Of a stretch of 45,415 bases of DNA, positions 24,564 through 32,592 are shown one piece after another. A model generated the notes under the pieces. That model was given only the letters and a program-made list of their open reading frames with translations. It was not told the DNA's origin and made no database searches. Position 1 is the first letter of the stretch. Every line of letters starts with the position of its first letter. The stretch is taken from positions 1-45,415 of the forward strand of contig CAYOXX010000019.1 in NCBI GenBank assembly GCA_964408025.1, given 5' to 3'. Origin of the DNA: CAYOXX01 sp964408025 (GTDB lineage: Bacteria > Acidobacteriota > DATKUA01). The position numbers were made by a program, and so were the translations under genes.

Positions 24564-25428
24564 CTACGAGCTCTTCACCGACGAGTGGGGGCTGGTATGG
24601 AAGCGGCCGGCCGACGGACTCTACTTCGACGTCGTCGGGTGGCCCCTGGCAGGCGACATAGACCAAAAGGACACCGATAGATTTCCCTAGCCCGAGCCCA
24701 CAGACGAGTCGCTCCTTGAGGGATTAAAGGAGAAGGCCGAGGCATTCCATCGGGACGGCCGGGCAGTGATCCTGGAGAGCCTGTGTGCTGGCGTCTTCGA
24801 GATGTGCTGCCGGATGAGGGGCATGGAGCAGTTCTGCTTGGACCTGGTCCTGAACCCCTCCCTGGCATGCGCCCTGATGGACAAGTTTGTAGGCCTGAAT
24901 ATCGCTTTCTACCGCATGGCTGCCGAGCGCCTGAGCAGCTATGTCCAGTTCATCCGCGAGGGCGACGATGTGGCCGGGCAAGAGGGCCTGCTGATCTCGC
25001 CGGACATCTACCGCCAGCATATAAAGCCACGTCACGCCCGTTTGTTCGAGGCGCAGCGCCATCTGTTCGAGGAACCTTTCTTCGTATTCTTCCACTCGGA
25101 CGGGGCTATCTTCGAGTTGATCCCCGATTTCATCGAGGTGGGAGTGGACGTGCTCAATCCCGTGCAGGTGAACGCCAAGGGCATGAATCCCGCTAGGCTG
25201 AAGCGGAAGTTCGGCGACCGCCTTGCTTTCTGGGGCGGCGCGGTCGATCCTGCCCTACTGGCCCGGGGCCCCGCGTCGGAGATTGAGCAGCAGGTGCGAC
25301 GGCGCATACAAGAGTTCGCGCCAGGCGGACGATATGTCTTTGGAACGATCCACAATGTGCAGGACGACGTGTCGGCTGAGAACTTCATGACAATGTGGGA
25401 GGCTTTCGACAAATTGAGAGTATATTGA
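24556..25428 (+). pseudogene. Broken URO-D-family corrinoid methyltransferase-like gene
   Basis: The readable frame gives ...RDAYELFTDEWGLVW, then GLYFDVVGWPLAG, then TDRFP, a TAG stop at 24688-24690, then PEPTDESLLEGL and on without a break to the TGA at 25426-25428. This is the uroporphyrinogen-decarboxylase-like family that includes cobamide-dependent methyltransferases (MtaA/MtbA-type). In relatives the stop position is usually Trp (RYPWPDP), so TGG to TAG is the simplest explanation. The N-terminal ~80-100 residues are absent: homology starts abruptly where the methylase homology on the other strand ends. The C-terminal part is well preserved (FHSDGAIFELIPDFIEVGVD, FWGGAVDP, FGTIHNVQDDV). 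The last 220 residues could be made from the GTG at 24766, but would lack the first part of the barrel. Confidence 0.75.
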
Positions 25429-25500
25429 TCGTCCGCACGGGCTGGCTCGTTACAGAAAGCGGGCTGGTATTGCAAGCGCGCACGTGACACATGAGGAGAT

Positions 25501-25749
25501 ATGACCATGGAAGTGGAAGCAGAAATCAGTCTATATCCGCTGGGTGAGTCGCACCTTTCGCATCCCATCCAGGCCTTCCTGAAGGTACTGGAAGCGCATG
25601 GTTGCGAGGCCGAGCTCGGCCAGATGAGCACCATCGTGAAGGGCGAATCGAAGCAGGTCGTTGAGGCTCTGCGCGTCGGGTACGAGCAGGCCTGTGAGCG
25701 GGGTGGCGCCCTGCTTATTGTGAAGGCATCTAACGTTTGCCTGACGTGA
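25501..25749 (+). CDS. MTH1187/YkoF-type thiamine-binding protein
   Basis: 82 aa; starts at the ATG at 25501 or 25507, behind GAGG. The ferredoxin-like fold family DUF77 is recognised from AEISLYPLG, HPIQAFLKVLEAHG and MSTIVKGE. Members bind thiamine or its pyrimidine and are small tetrameric cytoplasmic proteins. The normal family length is ~95-100, so it is slightly short at the C-terminus. It stands between the broken URO-D gene and the MBL-fold gene on the same strand. Confidence 0.75.
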   Translation: MTMEVEAEISLYPLGESHLSHPIQAFLKVLEAHGCEAELGQMSTIVKGESKQVVEALRVGYEQACERGGALLIVKASNVCLT

Positions 25750-25839
25750 TAGAGTAGGCTGTTCTCCTGTAGCCGCTGGCGGATTACGATGGCGAGCGTA
25801 CAATAGCGGCCGCGATCTTGGCAGCCAGAGGAAAGGGAG

Positions 25840-26589
25840 ATGGCATCGGTTGAAATTACCGTAGTCTATGACAATTACCCTAGCAACGATAAACTGCGCA
25901 CGGGGCACGGCTTCTCTTGTATCGTCAAGGGGTTTGATAAGACCATCCTCTTCGATACCGGTTGGTCGGGGCGCATCCTGCTGGGGAACATGCAGCGGTT
26001 GGGATTGGCCCCTGGCGATATCAATGTGGTGGTGCTTTCCCACATGCACTGGGATCATATCGGTGGACTGGACGCCGTTCTGCACGAGAATGCACAACTG
26101 ACTGTCCATCTTCCCCGCTCATTCTCTGCACACCTGAAGAACGAAATCCAGCGAAGCGGGGCCACGGTCGTGGAGACGGAATATGCCCACACCATCTGCC
26201 CGGGTGTCAGGACAACGGGGGTGCTGACAGCAGATACCATCGGCGAACAAGCCTTGTGCGTTGATACAGCAGAGGGCACCTCGGTCATCACCGGATGTGC
26301 GCACCCTGGGATCGTCAACATCTTGCGGCACACAACGGAGCAGCTCAGCGCGAACGTCTCCATGGCACTTGGAGGATTTCACCTCAGCGGGATCGGCGCA
26401 GATCATATCCGGGGCGTCATTGCAGAGTTCAAGAACTTGAACGTGCGGGCAGTAGCGCCGTGCCACTGCTCGGGAGACCTCGCTCGCAGGCTGTTCAAGG
26501 AAGCCTACGCCAAGAATTGCTATGCGGTGGGCGTGGGGTGGCAACTCACACTGGGGAAAGCCAAGCGGAAGGCGCCAGAAATCAAGTGA
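25840..26589 (+). CDS. Metallo-beta-lactamase-fold hydrolase (RFA-P synthase-related)
   Basis: 249 aa, ATG at 25840 after GGAAAGGGAG. The metal motif is H68-x-H70-x-D72-H73 (SHMHWDHIGG), with further ligands likely in TGCAHPGI and APCHCSG. The overall pattern (VYDNYPSN near the start, FDTGWSG, ALGGFHLSG) matches the branch annotated as 7,8-dihydropterin-6-yl-methyl-4-(beta-D-ribofuranosyl)aminobenzene 5'-phosphate synthase, a methanopterin-pathway name often passed to unrelated bacterial homologs. The true substrate is unknown. Its stop overlaps a possible GTG start of the next methyltransferase gene. Confidence 0.85.
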   Translation: MASVEITVVYDNYPSNDKLRTGHGFSCIVKGFDKTILFDTGWSGRILLGNMQRLGLAPGDINVVVLSHMHWDHIGGLDAVLHENAQLTVHLPRSFSAHLKNEIQRSGATVVETEYAHTICPGVRTTGVLTADTIGEQALCVDTAEGTSVITGCAHPGIVNILRHTTEQLSANVSMALGGFHLSGIGADHIRGVIAEFKNLNVRAVAPCHCSGDLARRLFKEAYAKNCYAVGVGWQLTLGKAKRKAPEIK

Positions 26590-26597
26590 CGAATCCG

Positions 26598-27290
26598 ATG
26601 CAAAAGAAGCAAGCAACGGGTGCGCAAGTATTCGACAGGCTTGCAGACCGTTACGACGCCTGGTTTGATTCTCCGGAAGGGAGTGCAATGTTTACTGCGG
26701 AGGTAGCGTGTCTGCGGAAGCTGCTTCCCCCCGACCTTGGCGGATGGGTGGAAGTAGGGGTCGGCACAGGGCGTTTTGCATTTGCGCTGGGGATCGCGGA
26801 GGGACTCGATCCCTCTGTGCCGATGCTCCAAAAAGCCGCCCGGCTTGGGATAACTACCCGGAAAGCGACGGCAGAGAATCTGCCCTATCCGACAGCCTCT
26901 CTCGCCGGTATCCTTCTGGTCGTCACGTTGTGCTTTTTGGAGGAACCCGTGAAGGCGGTGCGGGAATCCGCCCGCGTGCTGAAAGCCGGCGGCCAGCTTC
27001 TTGTCGGCATCGTGCCCGCTGGCAGCGCCTGGGGAGAGTTCTATCAAAGGAAGGGGGAAGAAGGGCATCCATTCTATTCTGTTGCCCGCTTCTACACCTG
27101 CCGGGAAACGAGGCAGTTAGCCGCCTCTGCGGGTTTCGAGTTTTTCAGGGCGGCCAGTACGCTGCCGATGGGGCCCGGCGAGGAACTGAAGGATATCCAC
27201 ATCCTGGAGGGCGCCGGCGACCGATACGGCTTTGTGGCCATGCTGTTTTCGCTCGCCGCCGAGAAAGGAGTCAGGCCACGATTTCCTTGA
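26598..27290 (+). CDS. Class I SAM-dependent methyltransferase
   Basis: 230 aa from the ATG at 26598; an in-frame GTG at 26586 overlapping the previous stop would add four residues. SAM motif I is VEVGVGTGRFA; motif II/III are TTRKATAENLPYP and ARVLKAGGQLLVGI. It is of the UbiE/Methyltransf_11 type, which covers small molecules from quinones to metalloids. There is no Cys set typical of arsenite methyltransferase ArsM, so an arsenic role is not supported. It is tightly linked to the MBL-fold gene before and the thioredoxin-like gene after. Confidence 0.88.
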   Translation: MQKKQATGAQVFDRLADRYDAWFDSPEGSAMFTAEVACLRKLLPPDLGGWVEVGVGTGRFAFALGIAEGLDPSVPMLQKAARLGITTRKATAENLPYPTASLAGILLVVTLCFLEEPVKAVRESARVLKAGGQLLVGIVPAGSAWGEFYQRKGEEGHPFYSVARFYTCRETRQLAASAGFEFFRAASTLPMGPGEELKDIHILEGAGDRYGFVAMLFSLAAEKGVRPRFP

Positions 27291-27931
27291 CGCTCAAGGA
27301 CTTGAAATCCCTGGAGCAAACCTTGGCAAAGCTTCGGGATGACGTGACCATTGTGTACTTCACCGAGCAGGTGAACTGCCGCCACTGTCGCCGGGAGCAT
27401 GAACTCTTAGTGGAACTGGCCGAATTGTCGCATAAGCTCCACCTGGAGGTATATAACTTCACGGCGGATCGGAGCGTGGCAGATAAATATGGTGTTTACA
27501 AGGTGCCTGGATTGGTGCTTGTTGGGCAGAAGGACTGTGGGGTTCGCTACTATGGGATACCATCGGATTTCGAGTTCGGGATGTTGCTGGAGGACATGGT
27601 GCGGGTTTCCTCAGGAGAGTCGGGGCTTTCCTCCGAGACGAGAGAGAAAATGAAAAAACTCAATGTTCCCCTCCATCTCGAGGTGCTGACTACGTCGGCC
27701 TGCCCTCTCTCCTCGGGGGCCGTACGGATCGTCCATCAGATGGCGATGGAGAGCGACATGATTACCGCCGACCTGGTGAATGTGGAAGACTTTCCATAGG
27801 TGGCATAACGTTACAAAGTTCTGGCGGCTCCCACCGTTGTGGTGAATGGAAGCTACCATTTCTATGGCGCGTTCCAAGAACCGGAGTTTGTCGAACAAGT
27901 GATTAAGGGGGCGCAAGAAAGCAGCAGGTGA
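27287..27931 (+). pseudogene. Two-domain thioredoxin-like protein (PDO type) interrupted by two stops
   Basis: From the TTG at 27287 (overlapping the methyltransferase stop) the frame spans 215 codons to the TGA at 27929-27931, close to the ~226 aa of archaeal/thermophile protein disulfide oxidoreductase. The first thioredoxin unit is intact, with Cys31-R-H-Cys34 (VNCRHCRREH) and YGVYKVPG. The second begins HLEVLTTSACPLSSGAVR, where the usual CPYC is CPLS, so one redox Cys is missing. Two in-frame stops, TAG (27797-27799) and TAA (27806-27808), fall at positions that are Glu and Gln or similar in relatives. Homology then resumes in the same frame (RYKVLAAPTVVVNGSYHFYG). A product ending at 27799 would hold the first unit and part of the second. 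Confidence 0.7.
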
Positions 27932-27954
27932 GACCGTTGCCGGCGAAAAGAAAC

Positions 27955-29598
27955 ATGCGGCTGTTCGGAACGAGCATCGCCCCCGGGGGGGCTATAGGCA
28001 GGGCTTTCGTCTATCGTGATGTCCTGGAGGAGGACCTCCATGCCAACGGGATCCGTCCGGACGAGGCCGATGCCGAATGCGAAAGGGTGTATCGCGCTGC
28101 CGAAAAGGTGCTCACCGATCTCGACAAGTCTGCACGCCGGGTCACACGACAGATCGGAACTTATCAGGCAGAGATCTTTGGGGCGCACCAGATCATGCTG
28201 CGCGAACTCGTGCGATCCCGCGAAATTCGGCAAGAGATAGAGAAAGAGCATGCCAAGGCCGAGGTCGCGGTGCAGCATGTCTTCAAGCGGTGGGCGCGCA
28301 AGATGGAAACCGATGAGAGCACAATGTTCATCCAACGGGCAGAGGACGTGGCGGATCTTGGTCGCCAGCTGGTCAGGGCGCTGACAGGCATCTCGATCCA
28401 CCCTCTTGAGGCCATGCCGCAGGGCAGCATCCTCGTGGCTCCCCAGCTTCTACCCTCCGACGCTGTCTTGTTTGCCGACCGCTGCGCCGCTGCGATTGTC
28501 GTTGAATTTGGAGGATCGGGGTCGCACTGCGCCCTGCTGACCCGGCAAATCGGCATTCCTGGCGTTGCCAACGTTATACACGCGACAGAAAAGATCCATT
28601 CTGGCGACATGATCCTCGTGGATGGATTCCGCGCCGTCGTCGTTGTGGAGCCGGACGAGGAAACCCGACAACGACTGGAGGGCCGGATGGAGGAATACAG
28701 GCGGCGTCGGGCAAAGGCCAAGGCGCGCTGCCGCGAGCCAGCGGTCACGAAGGACGGCATTCGCGTGCCGGTCATGGCCAATATCGCCAGCCTAGCGGAC
28801 GCTCGCGTGGGTGCCGAAAACGGTGCGGACGGAGTCGGGCTTTACCGGCTCGAAGCCTTGTTCATGCTCCACAAGACCTTGCCGACCGAGCAGGAACTGC
28901 TCGAAAAGGTGTCGGCCACGCTTGCCCCGTTGCAGGATAAACCCGCGATTGTGCGTCTACTGGACGTGGGAAGTGATAAGAGTCTACCCTATTTTGAGTT
29001 CGCAGCCGAGCCCGCCCCTTGCCTGGGCAGGCGCGGAGTTCGGGTTCTGCTGGCACATCCTGAACTGCTCAATGTGCAACTCCGCACGTTGTTACGCTTG
29101 TTTCAGACTCATAACATCCAGATTATGGTCCCTATGGTTACCGTCCCGGACGACATGCGAGCAATTCGGAACGCACTAGAATCCCAGGCGTCTGATCTCG
29201 GACTCACCGAAACCCCGCCTCTTGTGGCCATGATAGAAACCCCTGCTGCTGCGCTCCGCGTACCCGAGATTTTGAAATTTGCAGACGCCCTCAGCCTGGG
29301 CACCAATGACCTGGCACAATACATCATGGCTGCCGGCAGACAGAACCCTCTCGTTCACCACTATTTCAGAGAGGACGATCCCGCAGTTCTCCGGCTGATC
29401 CGCCTTGCCGCTAGGGAGGCAGGCGATGCGCTGGTTGGCATCTGTGGTGAGCTCGCCGGTCGGCCCGATGCGGTTCCCATGCTTCTGGACGCCGGTGTTC
29501 GGCTGCTGAGCGTAGCTCCGCCGCTGGTGCCGGTGATCAAGGAGACTGTCAGGTCTGTACCAGTCGGGTATAATGACGCGGTGACCAGGGGGGAATGA
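27955..29598 (+). CDS. ptsI: Phosphoenolpyruvate-protein phosphotransferase (PTS enzyme I-like)
   Basis: 547 aa from the ATG at 27955; a GTG at 27928 overlaps the previous stop and would add nine residues. The ATG start places the phospho-His at 191 (GGSGSHCALLTRQ), close to His189 of E. coli EI. The PEP-binding barrel has GVGLYRLEALFM, VRLLDVGSDKSLPYF, GRRGVRVLL, MVPMV, SLGTNDLAQYIMAAGRQNP and the catalytic Cys in VGICGELAG. It is shorter by ~28 residues than E. coli EI but complete in motifs. No HPr or EII gene is in the window, so sugar uptake by a local PTS is not shown; a regulatory or dihydroxyacetone-kinase-type role is possible. Confidence 0.85.
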   Translation: MRLFGTSIAPGGAIGRAFVYRDVLEEDLHANGIRPDEADAECERVYRAAEKVLTDLDKSARRVTRQIGTYQAEIFGAHQIMLRELVRSREIRQEIEKEHAKAEVAVQHVFKRWARKMETDESTMFIQRAEDVADLGRQLVRALTGISIHPLEAMPQGSILVAPQLLPSDAVLFADRCAAAIVVEFGGSGSHCALLTRQIGIPGVANVIHATEKIHSGDMILVDGFRAVVVVEPDEETRQRLEGRMEEYRRRRAKAKARCREPAVTKDGIRVPVMANIASLADARVGAENGADGVGLYRLEALFMLHKTLPTEQELLEKVSATLAPLQDKPAIVRLLDVGSDKSLPYFEFAAEPAPCLGRRGVRVLLAHPELLNVQLRTLLRLFQTHNIQIMVPMVTVPDDMRAIRNALESQASDLGLTETPPLVAMIETPAAALRVPEILKFADALSLGTNDLAQYIMAAGRQNPLVHHYFREDDPAVLRLIRLAAREAGDALVGICGELAGRPDAVPMLLDAGVRLLSVAPPLVPVIKETVRSVPVGYNDAVTRGE

Positions 29599-29671
29599 AC
29601 ATTTCACCGTCGCTTGTGCACACATGCCTTTGGACGAGGCGAAGATCTCATAGTTTTGGAAGGAAAACGTA

Positions 29672-30691
29672 ATGATCAGCGTCGTACAACATGCGCTGAT
29701 GATCACGTGTTTCGTCTTCGTAATGATGCTCGTGGTCGAGTATCTCAACGTCCTGACTCAGGGATCGTGGCAACGAACCCTTGCACGCCGCAAAGGGGGA
29801 CAGTATCTGCTGGCAGCCTTTCTGGGTGCCACGCCAGGCTGTCTGGGCGCTTTTGTCACCGTCGCGATGTACTCGCATGGCGTCCTGAGCCTCGGCGCTG
29901 TCGTGGCGGCCATGATTGCGACCAGCGGGGATGAATCATTCGTGATGTTGGCCATGATCCCAAAGCAAGCCCCACCGCTATTCGCGATCCTATTTGCGCT
30001 GGGCATCGCAGTGGGGGCGCTCACGGACGCCTTTGTCGGGCGCCAGAAATCGCAGGGAGAGCCATATCATCGGTTCATGGAGGTCCACGACCAAGCTGTG
30101 TGTGAATGTTTTCCTCGCCGCATGATCTTGCGTCAATGGCGTGAATGCTCAGCGCCCAGAGGCATTCTGGCCAGTGTTCTCGCTCTCTTCATTCTTGCCC
30201 TGGTTCTCGGCTGGGTCGGGCCTGCGACGTGGAACTGGATCCGGGTAACGCTTCTCGTTGTTTCCGCGGTCGCCCTTTTCATCGTTTCGACAGTACCCGA
30301 TCACTTCTTGTATGAGCATCTTTGGGGACACGTCGCCCGGAAGCACGTTCCAAGAATCTTCCTCTGGACGCTGGGCGCTTTGGTTGTCATGTATTTGGTC
30401 ACGGAACATTTGCACCTCGAGGAAACGATTCGGCAAGGAAGATGGGTCGTTTTACTGATAGCGTGCTTGGTTGGCCTGATTCCCGAGTCGGGTCCCCACT
30501 TAGTGTTTGTCACGCTGTATGCGCAAGGGAGCATCCCCTTGAGCATTCTCCTGGCAAGTTCCATCGTTCAGGACGGGCACGGCATGTTGCCGATGCTGGC
30601 CGATTCGCGGCGTCAGTTCGTGGTGATAAAGGCGATCAATTTCGCCGCGGGCCTGCTGATAGGCACCGTGGCTCTGGCTCTGGGCTTCTGA
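29672..30691 (+). CDS. Putative 10TM manganese/heavy-metal exporter (ArsP_2/DUF2899 family)
   Basis: 339 aa with about ten hydrophobic helices in two halves. The family-defining first repeat GCLGAFVTVAMYSHGVLSLG is followed by AMIATSGDESFVMLAMIP. The mirrored second repeat is GLIPESGPHLVFVTLYAQG followed by SSIVQDGHGMLPMLADSRR. Charged residues inside these helices (GDES, PESGPH, QDGHG) are likely metal ligands. A Cys/His-bearing loop (VHDQAVCECFPRR) separates the halves. Families of this kind are annotated as putative manganese transporters. GGAAGG precedes the ATG. Last gene of the island cluster. Confidence 0.82.
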   Translation: MISVVQHALMITCFVFVMMLVVEYLNVLTQGSWQRTLARRKGGQYLLAAFLGATPGCLGAFVTVAMYSHGVLSLGAVVAAMIATSGDESFVMLAMIPKQAPPLFAILFALGIAVGALTDAFVGRQKSQGEPYHRFMEVHDQAVCECFPRRMILRQWRECSAPRGILASVLALFILALVLGWVGPATWNWIRVTLLVVSAVALFIVSTVPDHFLYEHLWGHVARKHVPRIFLWTLGALVVMYLVTEHLHLEETIRQGRWVVLLIACLVGLIPESGPHLVFVTLYAQGSIPLSILLASSIVQDGHGMLPMLADSRRQFVVIKAINFAAGLLIGTVALALGF

Positions 30692-30845
30692 GATCGAGCC
30701 GCCCTGAGATGCTTTCTAAGGCGCTATCTCGAAGCGGTGCATACCTAAGCCCGAATATGGTCAATCCACCACAGGCGCGGCTCGGCAATTGCTGGCAGTA
30801 ACTGATCGCAAATACGTCGATTCTAAGGGCGTCGCTTCCGTCTCG

Positions 30846-31265
30846 CTATGGAAAATGAGTTGGTGGTGTTAAAAAGAAAATGCTCCAAAAGACAATGATG
30901 ACAATGCCTACGACTCCGCACACTAGACCGATTTTGGCCTCTCCTTCTCCGCCGGCATCACCTCGCCTCGCCTTGTAAATTGCTATGCTACCCAAGGTTA
31001 CAGCAAGAAGATTTAGTATAAGGACGAATGACAAACACATCCAGAAGATAGAATAACCCTGCCACAAGACTAGTAGGAAGCCAAGAAAGTAAATAATTAC
31101 GTGGAAAATTGGCGACAACACCAAGCCGAATATGCCTAATTCTAAAGCTGCAACGGCAAGCCCCGTGGGCAGTTTTACCGCTTGCGGAGGACGCCCGCAC
31201 TGCGGGCAGGTTTTTAACTTGTCACTAATTATCTCGCCGCATTCCTTACAATGGGCCATCGCCAT
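30846..31265 (-). CDS. Zinc-ribbon membrane protein (DUF4190-like)
   Basis: 139 aa from the ATG at 31263-31265 with AAGGAG 8 nt before it. The N-terminal zinc ribbon is C-K-E-C ... C-P-Q-C (residues ~6-25). About three hydrophobic helices follow (AALELGIFGLVLSPIFHVII, then WMCLSFVLILNLLAV and VCGVVGIVIIVFWSIFFL). The pattern of small zinc ribbon plus a GxxSIxxYKARRG loop is seen in DUF4190-type proteins of unknown function. The DNA is distinctly AT-richer than its neighbours, suggesting transfer. The longer frame upstream is spurious. Confidence 0.7.
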   Translation of the reverse strand: MAMAHCKECGEIISDKLKTCPQCGRPPQAVKLPTGLAVAALELGIFGLVLSPIFHVIIYFLGFLLVLWQGYSIFWMCLSFVLILNLLAVTLGSIAIYKARRGDAGGEGEAKIGLVCGVVGIVIIVFWSIFFLTPPTHFP

Positions 31266-31324
31266 TTTCAATACTCCTTCGCATACAAATATGATTCTAA
31301 CTCGAGAGTTAGTCAAACGATCCC

Positions 31325-31513
31325 CGCTGGCGCGATCAAAACGGCCAGAGGTGTGGAATGAGGAGTACGGCGATGCCCCAGAAGATGATGTTGAGGGGTA
31401 TGCCGACGCGGGCGTAGTCGGTGAAGCGGTAGCCGCCCGGTGCGTAGACGAGGGTGTTTGTCTGGTAGCCGACCGGTGTGGCGAAGCTGGTAGAGGCGGC
31501 GAATGTGATGGCG
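31325..31513. repeat. Direct repeat copy A: displaced 3' end of the SLC13 transporter gene
   Basis: 189 bases matching 32981-33169 with about six substitutions and no indels. On the minus strand it encodes the last ~59 residues of the transporter (ITFAASTSFATPVGYQTN through IPHLWPF, stop at 31336-31338), then 11 bases beyond its stop. At 31514 the match ends abruptly and the frame runs into unrelated DNA, so this copy is a headless gene fragment. Confidence 0.9.
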
Positions 31514-31600
31514 CCGAGGCGGAAAAGATCATTTCGGAAGCCATGCAATCCGACCAGGGATTATCAATCGCGAGCCGGCCCAGCCTTGCCCCCCACGTCC

Positions 31601-31645
31601 TTGGCTCGCGCCTTTTATGTCGTATATTGTCTGTAGAACAGACAA
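31601..31645 (+). promoter_or_regulatory. Promoter and palindromic operator of the XRE gene
   Basis: TTGGCT (31601-31606), 16-base spacer, TATATT (31623-31628). Overlapping the -10 and the start region is a perfect inverted repeat TTGTCTGT-AGA-ACAGACAA (31627-31645). The ATG at 31659 has GGAAGG just before it. The position fits an autorepression operator. Confidence 0.7.
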
Positions 31646-31658
31646 CGGAAGGCGAACG

Positions 31659-31970
31659 ATGAAAGAACCCATCGAATTTGTAAAGCGTCTTGGCGACTGG
31701 ATCCGGGAGGTGCGAACAGAGCAGGGCATGAGCCAAGAGCAGATAGCACGCGCGGCCGGCATTAGCCGCCGGCAGTATCACCGTCTCGAGCGGGGCGAGG
31801 TTTTGAATCCGAGCTTTTATACCTTCCTTCAAATTGTGGAGGCCCTGGACGTACTAGAAGTGTTCTTGGGTTGGGTCAAGCCACTTCAGCTTGTACAGAG
31901 GATTAAAGAGAGAGATGGGGAATACCCGTTTTCGGTGAGCCCTGCTATTTTTAAACGGTTTCCTTGGTGA
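31659..31970 (+). CDS. XRE-family HTH transcription regulator
   Basis: 103 aa from the ATG at 31659. The HTH is at residues ~12-65 (GDWIREVRTEQGMSQEQIA, then ISRRQYHRLERGE), typical Cro/CI-like. A ~40-residue tail follows, ending in FKRFPW, with no recognised sensor. It likely binds the palindrome over its own -10. The 257 bases between it and the repeat protein hold only a GGGGC-TGGA-GCCCC hairpin (32198-32211) and no convincing gene. It lies inside the segment bracketed by the 189-bp repeats, so it is part of the inserted element. Confidence 0.85.
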   Translation: MKEPIEFVKRLGDWIREVRTEQGMSQEQIARAAGISRRQYHRLERGEVLNPSFYTFLQIVEALDVLEVFLGWVKPLQLVQRIKERDGEYPFSVSPAIFKRFPW

Positions 31971-32227
31971 TGGCCTCCCGGCACGGGCTATTCAAAATGC
32001 CCAAACGATATCGAAAATAAAGAACAGCCAGCCCAGGAAAATAACGAACGTACGAATCCGCAAAATCGGGATACCCCGGCGGACATCCAAGGGGACAAAA
32101 AAGCGGGCAGAATCGGAAGCGAGCGATAAGAGTTAACGTGGGGCGTCCTTAGATCGCTTGTATTGGGGGAGTCTCACCGAGATAATGGTATCCGCATGGG
32201 GCTGGAGCCCCGAGAGAGGAGAGAGCA

Positions 32228-32592
32228 ATGAGTCAGGAAGACGAAGAGGGTTATGACAAGGGCTACGAGGAAGGCGAAGACAAGGATTACGAGGAAGGCG
32301 AAGACGAGGACTACGAAGAGGGCTACGAAAAAGGCTACGAGGAAGGCGAAGAAAAGGGCTACGAAGAGGGCGAAGAAAAGGGNNNNNNNNNNNNNNNNNN
32401 NNNNNNNNNNNNNNNNNNNNNNNNNNNNNNNNNNNNNNNNNNNNNNNNNNNNNNNNNNNNNNNNNNNNNNNNNNNNNNNNNNAGGGCGAAGAAAAGGGCT
32501 ACGAAGAGGGCGAAGAAAAGGGCTACGAAAAGGGCTACGAAAAAGGCTACGCGGAAGGCGAAGAAAAAGGGTCGAGAAGTGGCGAAGACTAA
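32228..32592 (+). CDS. Gly-x-x-x tandem repeat protein, interrupted by an assembly gap
   Basis: Starts at the ATG at 32228 behind AGGAGAG. From the start it reads as four-residue units GYEE / GEEK / GYEK / GEDK repeated without interruption into the 100-N gap. After the gap the same units resume (GEEKGYEEGEEK, GYAEGEEKG) and end SRSGED with TAA at 32590-32592. The two sides are in different frames only because the gap is a 100-base placeholder: a true gap length of 3n+2 joins them. The nucleotide period is 12/24 bases (ggctacgaagagggcgaagaaaag). Composition is Gly, Glu, Lys and Tyr only, similar to the deca-GX3 motif of Yae1-type proteins. Function is unknown. Confidence 0.6.
32383..32482. 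other. Assembly gap (100 N) inside the tandem repeat
   Basis: Exactly 100 Ns, a standard placeholder, with identical repeat units on both sides. The real number of repeats is unknown. Confidence 0.97.

Noticed and set aside
24688..24690. Pyrrolysine at the TAG of the URO-D-like methyltransferase
   Set aside because: Pyrrolysine occurs in the MtmB/MtbB/MttB substrate methyltransferases, not in the URO-D-type partners, and the aligned residue here is normally Trp. No pyl genes are in the window.
26598..27290. Arsenite methyltransferase (ArsM) with ArsP-like efflux
   Set aside because: The methyltransferase lacks the ArsM cysteine set, and the exporter belongs to the 10TM Mn/heavy-metal family rather than ArsP/ArsB.
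32228..32592. CRISPR array
   Set aside because: The repeats are contiguous 12/24-base coding repeats without unique spacers and no cas genes are present.
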